Shown here piece after piece: positions 54,270 through 64,000 of a stretch of 64,000 nt of DNA. The stretch comes from Pseudoalteromonas sp. (GTDB taxonomy: Bacteria; Pseudomonadota; Gammaproteobacteria; Enterobacterales; Alteromonadaceae), in the NCBI RefSeq assembly GCF_018402495.1, contig NZ_JAGYIU010000003.1, positions 248,001-312,000 of the forward strand. Direction: 5' to 3'. Below the pieces are notes generated by a model. The model ran no database searches, was not told the DNA's origin, and saw only the letters and a list, made by a program, of their open reading frames with translations. The position numbers and the translations under genes were made by a program. Numbering within the stretch: the stretch's first letter is position 1; each line of letters starts with the position of its first letter.

Positions 54270-54995
54270 TTAGCTTAATTTAAGCGCGTCTTCTACGCTA
54301 AAGGCACCATCTAATAAAGACTTACCTAAAATTACGCCGCCCACACCAAGTTCATTTAGCTTTTTAATATCATCTAACGAACTTACCCCACCCGACGCTT
54401 GTACTTTAATATCTGCATTATGATTAATTAAATCTTCATAAAGCGCAAAAGAGGGGCCGGTCATGGTGCCGTCCTTACTGATGTCCGTGCATAAAAAATC
54501 AATAATGCCCAGCTCTACATAAAAATCAATAAGTTCAAATAGCCCAAACTCAGATTCATTTAACCAACCATGGGTTGCTGGTGCCCAGCCGGACTCTGTT
54601 TTATTCACATCAAGGGCAATCACAAAGTGCTCAGCGCCAAATTGCTCAATCCACGCTTTAACCTGTTCACGCTTTTCAACTGCCATTGAACCAATAACCA
54701 CTTGGTTTGCACCGGCCTTTAGCCAATCGCTCACATCTTGCTCTGAACGAATACCCCCACCCACTTGATAGGGCACATCCAGTGCTTTTGTGGCTGCTTG
54801 AATATGTTGCCACTGCTTTTTACTTGGATCGCGTGCTCCTTCTAAATCAACTAGGTGCAGTTTACCCGCGCCGCTGTCAGCGTATTCTTTTAGGCGAGCG
54901 CCAAGTTCAAAGGGGTAAAACTGTGCGGTATCATATTTACCTTGATACAAACGTACAATTTGATTTTGTAATACGTCTAATGCTGGAATAATCAC
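54270..54995 (-). CDS. hisA: ProFAR isomerase HisA
   Basis: 241-residue TIM barrel (E. coli 245). It opens 'MIIPALDVLQNQIVRLYQGKYD', and shows 'LHLVDLEGARDPSKKQW', 'YQVGGGIRSEQDVSDWLKAGANQVVIGS' and 'LCTDISKDGTMTGPS', covering the catalytic Asp pair. It opens the ring of ProFAR to PRFAR (step 4). Last gene of the hisGDCBHA block; hisF, usually next, is missing at this place. Confidence 0.95.
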   Translation of the reverse strand: MIIPALDVLQNQIVRLYQGKYDTAQFYPFELGARLKEYADSGAGKLHLVDLEGARDPSKKQWQHIQAATKALDVPYQVGGGIRSEQDVSDWLKAGANQVVIGSMAVEKREQVKAWIEQFGAEHFVIALDVNKTESGWAPATHGWLNESEFGLFELIDFYVELGIIDFLCTDISKDGTMTGPSFALYEDLINHNADIKVQASGGVSSLDDIKKLNELGVGGVILGKSLLDGAFSVEDALKLS

Positions 54996-55028
54996 TGTGT
55001 ATCTCTTTTATTATTTATTAACAGTCGC

Positions 55029-55619
55029 TTATAACTGCCAATCTAGAAAGTTTTGTAATAAACGGGTGCCTACTTTAGCACTTCGCTCTGGGTGAAATTG
55101 CATACCGGCATAATTATCTTTAGCGACAATGGCTGAAAAAGTTTGCCCGTATTCACTACTGACTAAAGTGGCATCGTTAACGGTGTGCGCAAAGCTGTGC
55201 ACATAATAAACCTGATCGTCTTTATGTAGCCCTTTGGTTAGTGGGTGCGCTTGTTGGATAGATAAATTATTCCACCCCATATGCGGTGACGTTAAACTAC
55301 CTACATCCAGTGCTTTTACTTGGCCTGGTATTTTACCTAAGCATTGCACGTTACCTTCTTCGGTGCTTTCGCACAGCAGTTGCATCCCCAAGCAAATTCC
55401 CATTAGCGGGCGCTGATATTCGTTAATCGCTTGCTGCCAACCATTATCGACTAGGCGCTTCATAGCCACAGATGCATGGCCAACACCAGGCAAAATAGCG
55501 CGCTCATAGCCTGCTAATTGTTCTGGCGAGGTAATAACGGTAGGGGTTTTACCTAAACGCTCAAATGCAAAGCGTACCGAGTTGATATTGGCACAACCGG
55601 TATTAATTATCGCTATCAT
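55029..55619 (-). CDS. hisH: Imidazole glycerol phosphate synthase subunit HisH
   Basis: 196-residue glutamine amidotransferase that feeds ammonia to HisF. Catalytic Cys in '[14 protein letters not shown]', His/Glu in '[13 protein letters not shown]', and '[12 protein letters not shown]' oxyanion loop. ATG 55619 overlaps the hisB stop by 4 bases (ATGA). Confidence 0.95.
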   Translation of the reverse strand: MIAIINTGCANINSVRFAFERLGKTPTVITSPEQLAGYERAILPGVGHASVAMKRLVDNGWQQAINEYQRPLMGICLGMQLLCESTEEGNVQCLGKIPGQVKALDVGSLTSPHMGWNNLSIQQAHPLTKGLHKDDQVYYVHSFAHTVNDATLVSSEYGQTFSAIVAKDNYAGMQFHPERSAKVGTRLLQNFLDWQL

Positions 55620-56677
55620 AAACACCCCTTAGAGCTGGCTGTTTGTTGACTAGTATCTTGTGCAATTGCCATACGCAGAGCACGAGAAAATGCTTTAAAT
55701 AAGCCCTCTACTTGGTGATGACAGTTACCGTCACTTACCGACAAAATAAGGCTAATTGCAGCGTTATCACTTAAGCTTTTGAAAAAATGCTCTACCATTT
55801 GTACGTCTAAATCACCGGCTTTTTCGCGGCTAAAGTTTGCGTTTAACACAAACGAAGCACGTCCAGATAAGTCAATTTGCGCTTCGGCTTTACATTCATC
55901 CATAGGCAATGCAAAACCATAACGCGCAATTTGAGATTTTGTGCCAAGTGCTTGTTTAAGAGCAACCCCTAAGGCAATACCAATGTCTTCAACAAGGTGA
56001 TGCTCGTCTATGTGTAAATCGCCTTTGGCTTTAATGTTTAAGCCAATGTTTGCGTGGGTGCGTATTTGATCCAGCATGTGATCAAAAAAGCCAAGGCCGG
56101 TGTCTATGCTACCGTTTTTAGTTTGATCAAGATTAACCGCTACATCAATTTGTGTTTCTTTGGTATTGCGTGTAACACGGCCTTCACGGTTTGCCGTTGT
56201 AAGCTTAGTAACAATAGCAGGCCAGCTACCATCGTATAAAATACCTTCACAACATAAGTTTTGCGCAAGACCAATATCTGTTTGGCGGTCGCCAATTACA
56301 AAAGAGCGCGCTAAATCTACGTTGCCAGAGCGCATAAGCTCGGTCAGTAAGCCTGTTTTTGGCTTACGGCAATCGCAGTTTTGTTCATCAAAGTGTGGGC
56401 AAATGAGTACATCTTCAAAGTTAATCCCTTGGCTGTTGAGTATGTCCATCATTTTGTCTTGGGCTATGTCAAAATCCGCAGTAGGGAAACTGTCAGTGCC
56501 TAAACCATCTTGATTAGATACCATAACTAGGCGATAACCAGCGGCTTGTAGTTGTAATAATGCCGGAATAACACCAGGTAAAAAAGCCAACTTTTCAAGG
56601 CTATCTACCTGTTTGTCGGTGATTGGCTCTTCAATAATGGTGCCGTCACGGTCTATAAATAAATAGGGATTACTCAT
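55616..56677 (-). CDS. hisB: Bifunctional histidinol-phosphatase / imidazoleglycerol-phosphate dehydratase
   Basis: 353 residues. The N-terminal HAD phosphatase has '[14 protein letters not shown]' (DxD nucleophile pair), 'VMVSNQDG' and the zinc-binding '[19 protein letters not shown]'. The C-terminal dehydratase has '[20 protein letters not shown]', '[14 protein letters not shown]' and 'VEHFFKSL', with the His/Glu metal sites. It does steps 6 and 8. ATG 56677 overlaps hisC by 4 bases. Confidence 0.96.
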   Translation of the reverse strand: MSNPYLFIDRDGTIIEEPITDKQVDSLEKLAFLPGVIPALLQLQAAGYRLVMVSNQDGLGTDSFPTADFDIAQDKMMDILNSQGINFEDVLICPHFDEQNCDCRKPKTGLLTELMRSGNVDLARSFVIGDRQTDIGLAQNLCCEGILYDGSWPAIVTKLTTANREGRVTRNTKETQIDVAVNLDQTKNGSIDTGLGFFDHMLDQIRTHANIGLNIKAKGDLHIDEHHLVEDIGIALGVALKQALGTKSQIARYGFALPMDECKAEAQIDLSGRASFVLNANFSREKAGDLDVQMVEHFFKSLSDNAAISLILSVSDGNCHHQVEGLFKAFSRALRMAIAQDTSQQTASSKGCL

Positions 56678-57774
56678 GATACTTCCTGTTGTGATAGGGC
56701 TGTTGGGGTGGTTAAACCATCGAGCCAAATTTTTACTTGTTCTAATTCTTGTTCGCTACCAATTGAAATGCGTAGCCAGTCGTCTTCACCGTATAAGGTA
56801 AATGCTCGCATGACTAAGCCTTGTTCAAGGGCAACTTTAAAGCTGTTTTTATCGGCCAATTTTAAGGTAACAAAGTTGCCTTCACCAGTGAGAATTTTTA
56901 ATACAGCAGGGGAGGCGTTTAACCACTCTATTAGCTTTAATTTTAAGCTGTTTAAAATGCTCACCTGGCGGCGCATAGAGGTAATGGCATCAGGGGCAAT
57001 GGCTTGCGCTGCAATACTCGCTACCACGCTCGATACCGGATACGGTGCAATGACTTTACGAATGGGCGCAAGTACACTGGCTTGAGCGAGGGTAAACCCG
57101 GTTCGCAGGCCTGCCAACGCAAACGCTTTTGACAGTGTACGTAGCACTACAATATTACTAAACTCGTTTATAAGTTGTGTTGCACTTTGCTCTGGGCAAA
57201 ACTCTATATAGGCTTCATCAACAATCACCAATGCTTTACCTGCAAGCGCAGTGGCAATGGCTTTTACTTTATCTAGCGGCGTTAAACTACCTGTTGGGTT
57301 ATTTGGATTACAAATAAACACCAGTTTTGAGCTACCGACCGCAGTGACAATATCATCAACATTGGCTGTTAATAATAACTCTTGAGTAAGCGCGTTAATA
57401 GCCACATTGTGCGTATCAGCAGTGACTTTATACATACCGTAGGTAGGCAAAAACAGCGCAATACTATCTTTAGCTGGCTGGCAATACGTGCGTACTAAAA
57501 GCTCAATGCCTTCGTCTGCACCTCGCGTCATAAGGACATTGTCGCTTTTAAGCTCGGTGTAAGCTGCATAGCGATCAATAACCAATTGTGGCTGAGGGTC
57601 GGGGTAGCGATTTAAATCTTCAATACTCAGCTCAAGGTTTTTAGCATATGGGCTTTCGTTGGCATTGAGCCACGTTGTGCCTGTTAACTTTTCACTTTTA
57701 GCCGAGCTGTAAGCAGCAAGCGCTTTAATATTATCAGGTAATAAGCTGGTTGCTTGGGCGCTCTCATTGCTCAT
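56674..57774 (-). CDS. hisC: Histidinol-phosphate aminotransferase
   Basis: 366 residues, PLP fold type I. '[28 protein letters not shown]', '[17 protein letters not shown]', '[11 protein letters not shown]', 'VDEAYIEF', and the PLP lysine in '[16 protein letters not shown]'. It does step 7. It overlaps hisB by 4 and hisD by 11 bases, in the usual his operon manner. Confidence 0.96.
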   Translation of the reverse strand: MSNESAQATSLLPDNIKALAAYSSAKSEKLTGTTWLNANESPYAKNLELSIEDLNRYPDPQPQLVIDRYAAYTELKSDNVLMTRGADEGIELLVRTYCQPAKDSIALFLPTYGMYKVTADTHNVAINALTQELLLTANVDDIVTAVGSSKLVFICNPNNPTGSLTPLDKVKAIATALAGKALVIVDEAYIEFCPEQSATQLINEFSNIVVLRTLSKAFALAGLRTGFTLAQASVLAPIRKVIAPYPVSSVVASIAAQAIAPDAITSMRRQVSILNSLKLKLIEWLNASPAVLKILTGEGNFVTLKLADKNSFKVALEQGLVMRAFTLYGEDDWLRISIGSEQELEQVKIWLDGLTTPTALSQQEVS

Positions 57775-59065
57775 TGTTTATTGCCTCTAAACGAATTGAA
57801 ACCGCATTAGCGTGGGCATCAAGGCCTTCTGCGTCTGCCAGTGGTAAAATAGCTTTTGAAAGCTCTGTTAAGCCACTTTTACTAATAGTTTGTACTGTGT
57901 ATGTGCGGAAAAAATCAAGCAAGTTTAAGCTTGAGTATGTCGCGCTATAACCGTAAGTAGGTAATACGTGGTTAGTACCCGATGCATAATCGCCAGCCGA
58001 TTCTGGAGTGTAGTCGCCAACAAATACTGAACCTGCATTTTTAACCGAATCAAGGTACGGGCTTGCATCTGCCAGCTGTAAAATTAAGTGCTCTGGCCCA
58101 TATTGCGCTGATACATCAAATGCTTGCGCTATTGAATCCACTAAAATAAGTGACGAATTGGCCAACGCTTGTTCAGCGGTGTCTTTTCGGCTTAAGTTAG
58201 CTAATTGACGAGTAAGCGCGTCTTGTGTTTGTTTAATAATAGTTTCGCTGTTACACAATAAAATAACTTGCGAGTCGGCGCCATGCTCTGCTTGTGAGAG
58301 TAAATCGGCCGCAATAAACTCTGGATTTGCTCGTTCATCTGCTATCACTAATACTTCAGATGGACCTGCTGGCATATCAATCGCCATTCCTGGAATTGTT
58401 TGTGCAACTAACTGCTTTGCCATAGTCACAAAGCTATTACCTGGGCCAAAAATTTTATTCACTTTAGGTACTGATTCTGTGCCGTAGGCCATTGCAGCAA
58501 TCGCGCCTGCACCACCGCTTTCAATAATAGTGGTGATACCACATAATTTAGCAGCATATAAAATAGCCGGATTTATTGCTTTATCGCCTTGTACGGGGGT
58601 AGTGAGTACCACGGTTTTTGCACCGCTTAACTGCGCCAATACGCCTTGCATTATAACTGACGATGGCAATGGCGCACTGCCCCCAGGGACATAAATACCG
58701 ACCGCTTCGATGGCTTGATATTTCAGTTCACATTCAACGCCCGGTTGAGTCGATAACTTAATATCTTTAGGCAGTTGCGCTTGGTGAAAACATTTTACAT
58801 TTGCATAAGCGGTGTCAATTGCATACTTAAGCTCAGGGCTTAGCATTTTCTCAGCGGCATTAATTTCATCAAGTGGAACACGTAAACGCGGCTCAGCTCG
58901 GTTATCAAACTCTTTTGCTAACGCCAGTAATGCAGCATCGCCTTGTGCATTTACTTTTGCCAAAATAGTTTGGCAAATACTTTCTACTTTTTCACTCGCT
59001 GATACAGCAGGGCGCATCAGCGCCGCTGCTTGAACCTGTGATGATTCTTCATTCCAACGAAGCAT
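57764..59065 (-). CDS. hisD: Histidinol dehydrogenase
   Basis: 433 residues, zinc- and NAD-dependent, last two steps to histidine. Motifs: 'GIYVPGGSAPLPSSVIM', 'FGPGNSFVTMAKQLVAQ', 'MPAGPSEVLVIAD', 'LLSQAEHGADSQVILL' with the zinc-site residues, and 'NAGSVFVGDYTPESAGDYASGTNHVLPTYGYS'. Five bases after the hisG stop. Confidence 0.96.
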   Translation of the reverse strand: MLRWNEESSQVQAAALMRPAVSASEKVESICQTILAKVNAQGDAALLALAKEFDNRAEPRLRVPLDEINAAEKMLSPELKYAIDTAYANVKCFHQAQLPKDIKLSTQPGVECELKYQAIEAVGIYVPGGSAPLPSSVIMQGVLAQLSGAKTVVLTTPVQGDKAINPAILYAAKLCGITTIIESGGAGAIAAMAYGTESVPKVNKIFGPGNSFVTMAKQLVAQTIPGMAIDMPAGPSEVLVIADERANPEFIAADLLSQAEHGADSQVILLCNSETIIKQTQDALTRQLANLSRKDTAEQALANSSLILVDSIAQAFDVSAQYGPEHLILQLADASPYLDSVKNAGSVFVGDYTPESAGDYASGTNHVLPTYGYSATYSSLNLLDFFRTYTVQTISKSGLTELSKAILPLADAEGLDAHANAVSIRLEAINNEQ

Positions 59066-59070
59066 GGCTG

Positions 59071-59970
59071 TTACTCCATCATTTTTTCAATTGGCATAAC
59101 TAAAATAGAATTCGCGCCGAGTGCTTTAAGTTGCTCCATGGTTTCCCAAAATAACGTTTCGCTGCTTACCATGTGCAATGCTACATATTCGTCAGATCCT
59201 GCTAGTGCAAGTAATGTAGGTTGACCAGAACCAGGCAGGATTTCACAAATTTCATCCAGCTTGTCTTTTGGTGCGTGTAGCATGATGTATTTGCTTTCTT
59301 TGGCTTGCTTAACACCACGCAAACGCGGCATCAATTTATTGATAAGCGCGAGTTTGTCAGCATCTTGCAATTGAGTGTTTTGAATCAAACAGGCGTTTGA
59401 CTCTAAAATCGTATCACCCTGCATCAAGCCATTGGCTTCAAGGGTTGCACCTGTTGATACCAAATCACAAATGGCATCAGCAAGACCAGCACGAGGCGCC
59501 ACTTCAACAGAGCCTGTGAGCATAACAGTGCTGGCGTTGATACCTTCGCGTTTTAAATATTGGCTTAAAATTTCAGGGTAGGTGGTTGCAATACGTTTGC
59601 CTTCAAACCAGCTTTTGTCTTGCTTACCTAGTTCTTGTGGCCATGCAAGTGCAAGACGACAGTAACCAAAATCTAATTTTGATAATTTAGTTACTTCGCT
59701 TGGAACGCCTTGGCGCTCTCTTTCTGCTTGTACTTCAACTAACACGTTTTCGCCAACAATACCTAAGTCACATACACCGTCCATAACTAAACCTGGGATA
59801 TCGTCATCGCGTACACGTAAAACGTCAATTGGCATGTTGGTTGAGTGTGCTATAAGGCGCTGCTCGCGAAGGTTGAGTTTTACACCCAGTTGCTTAAGCA
59901 GATCTTGACAATCTTTAGATAGGCGGCCGCCTTTTTGGATGGCGATACGAAGACGATTACTATTATTCAT
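59071..59970 (-). CDS. hisG: ATP phosphoribosyltransferase (long form)
   Basis: 299 residues, the long hexameric form with a C-terminal ACT-like regulatory domain. '[24 protein letters not shown]', '[19 protein letters not shown]' and '[18 protein letters not shown]' (phosphate-binding loop). First and feedback-controlled step; histidine binds the C-terminal ~80 residues. First gene of the operon, with GGAAAATGAG as the ribosome site ahead of ATG 59970. Confidence 0.96.
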   Translation of the reverse strand: MNNSNRLRIAIQKGGRLSKDCQDLLKQLGVKLNLREQRLIAHSTNMPIDVLRVRDDDIPGLVMDGVCDLGIVGENVLVEVQAERERQGVPSEVTKLSKLDFGYCRLALAWPQELGKQDKSWFEGKRIATTYPEILSQYLKREGINASTVMLTGSVEVAPRAGLADAICDLVSTGATLEANGLMQGDTILESNACLIQNTQLQDADKLALINKLMPRLRGVKQAKESKYIMLHAPKDKLDEICEILPGSGQPTLLALAGSDEYVALHMVSSETLFWETMEQLKALGANSILVMPIEKMME

Positions 59971-59997
59971 TACTCATTTTCCTTTAATTTAAAAACT

Positions 59998-60022
59998 AAA
60001 AACCCCGAGGGAAACCTCAGGG
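59998..60022 (-). promoter_or_regulatory. his attenuator terminator
   Basis: Minus strand: CCCTGAGG-TTTC-CCTCGGGG followed by TTTTT. It lies between the His leader peptide and hisG, so early termination is released when His-tRNA is short. The region between (60023-60098) should form the alternative pairing; CAGAGG...CCTCTGG-type complements are visible in it. Confidence 0.85.
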
Positions 60023-60098
60023 CGAAAATGAATCTTGGTATGTTGATTCGCCAGAGGTTTCCTTTTAGGAACAACCTCTCAGCGAAAGACCTGACAGG

Positions 60099-60149
60099 TT
60101 ATTCCGATGAATGATGGTGGTGATGTACTACTGTCAGAGTGTTGCGCAT
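60099..60149 (-). CDS. hisL: his operon leader peptide
   Basis: Sixteen codons from ATG 60149 to the stop at 60099, with five successive histidine codons (positions 9-13). This is the design of HisL peptides: ribosome stalling at His codons senses charged tRNA-His and controls the attenuator at 59998-60022. Confidence 0.92.
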   Translation of the reverse strand: MRNTLTVVHHHHHSSE

Positions 60150-60366
60150 TTTTTATCCTGTTTAGCGAATCGTTAGTATGTTAACGTTTAGCTGCTGTTT
60201 GTTTAATAAATTTCGTATTTATAAAAACACATAAACCGTGAGTATGGCAAGAAAAATTTTACTAAATTAAAGAATATCTTATAACTGCCGATAATTTTAT
60301 AAGTATTGCTTTATTTATCAACCGCTTTATAGTGGTTAAATATCGCTCAATTTAATGGAGGCACGT

Positions 60367-60600
60367 ATGGATATAATGATCCCCTATTTAGGGCCAATTA
60401 CACGTTTGGCGCTAGAATCAAAAAGCGCTTTTCATATCGCCGGTGTTCAGCAAAGTGCCAGAGCCAAAAAAGTCGAACTAGAAGAACGTAAAAAAAGAGA
60501 GATAGAAAAACAACATAAGCTGTCGTTTGACGAAAATAAATCGCGCAATAAAACCGCTGATGAAGATGATGGTAAGCCTCATTTAGATACATGGGCTTAG
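60367..60600 (+). CDS. Small charged protein of unknown function
   Basis: 77 residues from ATG 60367, which has GGAGG five to six bases upstream; the ATG at 60355 is too close to that site. A short hydrophobic N-terminal part ('MDIMIPYLGPITRLAL') precedes a strongly charged, Lys/Glu-rich, coiled-coil-like region ('SARAKKVELEERKKREIEKQ') and an acidic tail. I do not recognise a family. The upstream 200 bp, next to the his promoter, should carry its promoter. Confidence 0.55.
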   Translation: MDIMIPYLGPITRLALESKSAFHIAGVQQSARAKKVELEERKKREIEKQHKLSFDENKSRNKTADEDDGKPHLDTWA

Positions 60601-63270
<2,670 letters not shown>

Positions 63271-63579
63271 CCCTATTGATATTTTGGATTGAAATTTGTT
63301 CACCTTAGTGGCTGCTTAATTGCCCCAAGCGATTTGCAACCACGTGAGCTAACTAAAAGCCGAGTAAAGTGTGTGCTATGCTGATGCTCGTCACCATCAT
63401 TTGTAATAGGCAACCAATAATGAGTTGTTCTTAAATATATAAAAGTGGGGTTTTGCCTAATGCCAGCCAGCATAATGGCTTGCATTAGGCTCAAGCCCCT
63501 TTAATGGTCACATTCTCACTTTATTTGGCTTGCCCTTCATCAATAGCTTACGTAGAATCCCGCTATTATTTTTCTTAAA
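63271..63579. repeat. Gene-free stretch with a long stem-loop
   Basis: 63455-63490 holds GCCTAATGC and GCATTAGGC (perfect 9-bp arms) with a second inner stem AGCCA/TGGCT inside, flanked by GGGG-TTTT and CAAG-CCCC, so the outer stem can extend. It is not followed by a T run, and may be a repeat element or RNA hairpin. I see no gene in the rest. Confidence 0.55.
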
Positions 63580-64000
63580 GTGATCGGTATTATCAAACAG
63601 CTGTTTAGTGCGACTGGGCCTTTGGCTTTATCAATAGATGGATACTCACCACGCCAACCTCAAATTGATATGGCTGTGGCTGTTGAGGATGCTTTAAAAA
63701 CAAGCTCCCAGCTTGTTGTTGAGGCAGGTACAGGTACAGGTAAAACATTTGCTTATTTAGCGCCTGCTCTTAAATCTAAGGGCAAAACAATAATTTCAAC
63801 TGGCTCTAAAGCACTGCAAGAGCAGTTATATCACCGTGATTTACCGGTGTTAGTAAAAGCCTTAGGTGCGGCTAAAAAAACGGCGTTGTTAAAAGGGCGT
63901 GCAAATTATTTATGTACGTACCGACTCACCCAACATGTTGCACACGTACCAACAGACGATCCAGATGTAATGCATCAGCTAGCAATGGTTGCTAAATTTG
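63580..64000 (+). CDS. DinG/YoaA-type ATP-dependent helicase (5' part only)
   Basis: The frame is open to the window edge. Residues 'SPRQPQIDMAVAVEDALKTSSQLVVEAGTGTGKTFAYLAPALKSKGKTIISTGSKALQEQLYHRDLP' carry Walker A (GTGTGKT) and the Q-motif-like PRQPQ of the XPD/DinG superfamily; 'LLKGRANYLCTYRL' matches YoaA, including the first iron-sulfur Cys. It unwinds DNA in repair. A GTG at 63580 is the likeliest start; the frame is open back to 63556 but has no better start. Confidence 0.85.
   Translation, partial: MIGIIKQLFSATGPLALSIDGYSPRQPQIDMAVAVEDALKTSSQLVVEAGTGTGKTFAYLAPALKSKGKTIISTGSKALQEQLYHRDLPVLVKALGAAKKTALLKGRANYLCTYRLTQHVAHVPTDDPDVMHQLAMVAKF

Noticed and set aside
63300..63494. 64-codon minus-strand frame after the M4 gene
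   Set aside because: Runs through the long stem-loop, with no ribosome site and no protein resemblance; open by chance.

Overview
The window is AT-rich chromosomal DNA from a marine gammaproteobacterium. Gene content (Leu/Val/Ile- and His-leader attenuators, PpnN-Xni-DUF3192, DUF3833 and DUF2878 proteins, several secreted peptidases) points to the Alteromonadales, most likely Pseudoalteromonas. That placement is an inference from protein resemblance; no database search was run. I saw no rRNA, tRNA, CRISPR array or prophage.

Layout. 0-9.4 kb: the 3' end of an EAL-HDOD gene, a DUF418 membrane protein, rluF, an RND efflux operon divergent from a LysR regulator, an alkyltransferase-like gene broken by a nonsense codon, repeat-bearing intergenic DNA and a hemolysin III-family protein. 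9.6-10.7 kb: two small unknown proteins and a LON-domain protein. 10.75-20.4 kb: one long co-directional operon headed by an ECF sigma factor and a ChrR-type zinc-cupin anti-sigma. It continues with a DUF523-DUF1722 protein, a photolyase, an NTF2-like protein, an SDR, a FAD amine-oxidase-like enzyme, DUF1365, a cyclopropane-synthase-like methyltransferase, DUF2878, a chalcone-isomerase-like protein and a DUF3833 lipoprotein. This looks like a light/singlet-oxygen response and lipid-modification unit, and a matching ECF promoter lies directly upstream. 20.6-30.7 kb: HU, ilvIH with a leader-peptide attenuator, an NAD-type isocitrate dehydrogenase, an unknown 560-residue protein, DUF3192, xni, ppnN and a diguanylate cyclase. 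31-35.1 kb: secreted M61 and S46 peptidases.

35.2-43.1 kb is an accessory island. It holds a 130-bp tandem duplication interrupted by an IS3-family element, three small genes on the minus strand separated by two integron attC sites (a cassette array with no integrase in view), the 3' remnant of a group II intron, a VOC protein and a complete IS21-family element. Both insertion sequences still have their target duplications.

43.2-64 kb: metY, an NADPH-FMN reductase gene with a stop at codon 4, two small minus-strand genes, then hisF-hisIE. These two are separated from hisGDCBHA (with a His-rich leader and attenuator) by about 6.8 kb carrying a second MFP-RND efflux operon and a catalase-like peroxidase/cytochrome b561 pair. 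The window ends with a small unknown gene, a secreted M4 metallopeptidase with two PPC domains, and the start of a DinG/YoaA-type helicase.

Together the genes fit a heterotroph that digests protein outside the cell (M4, M61, S46 and S1 peptidases), makes its own histidine and branched-chain amino acids under attenuation control, and copes with light and oxidants.
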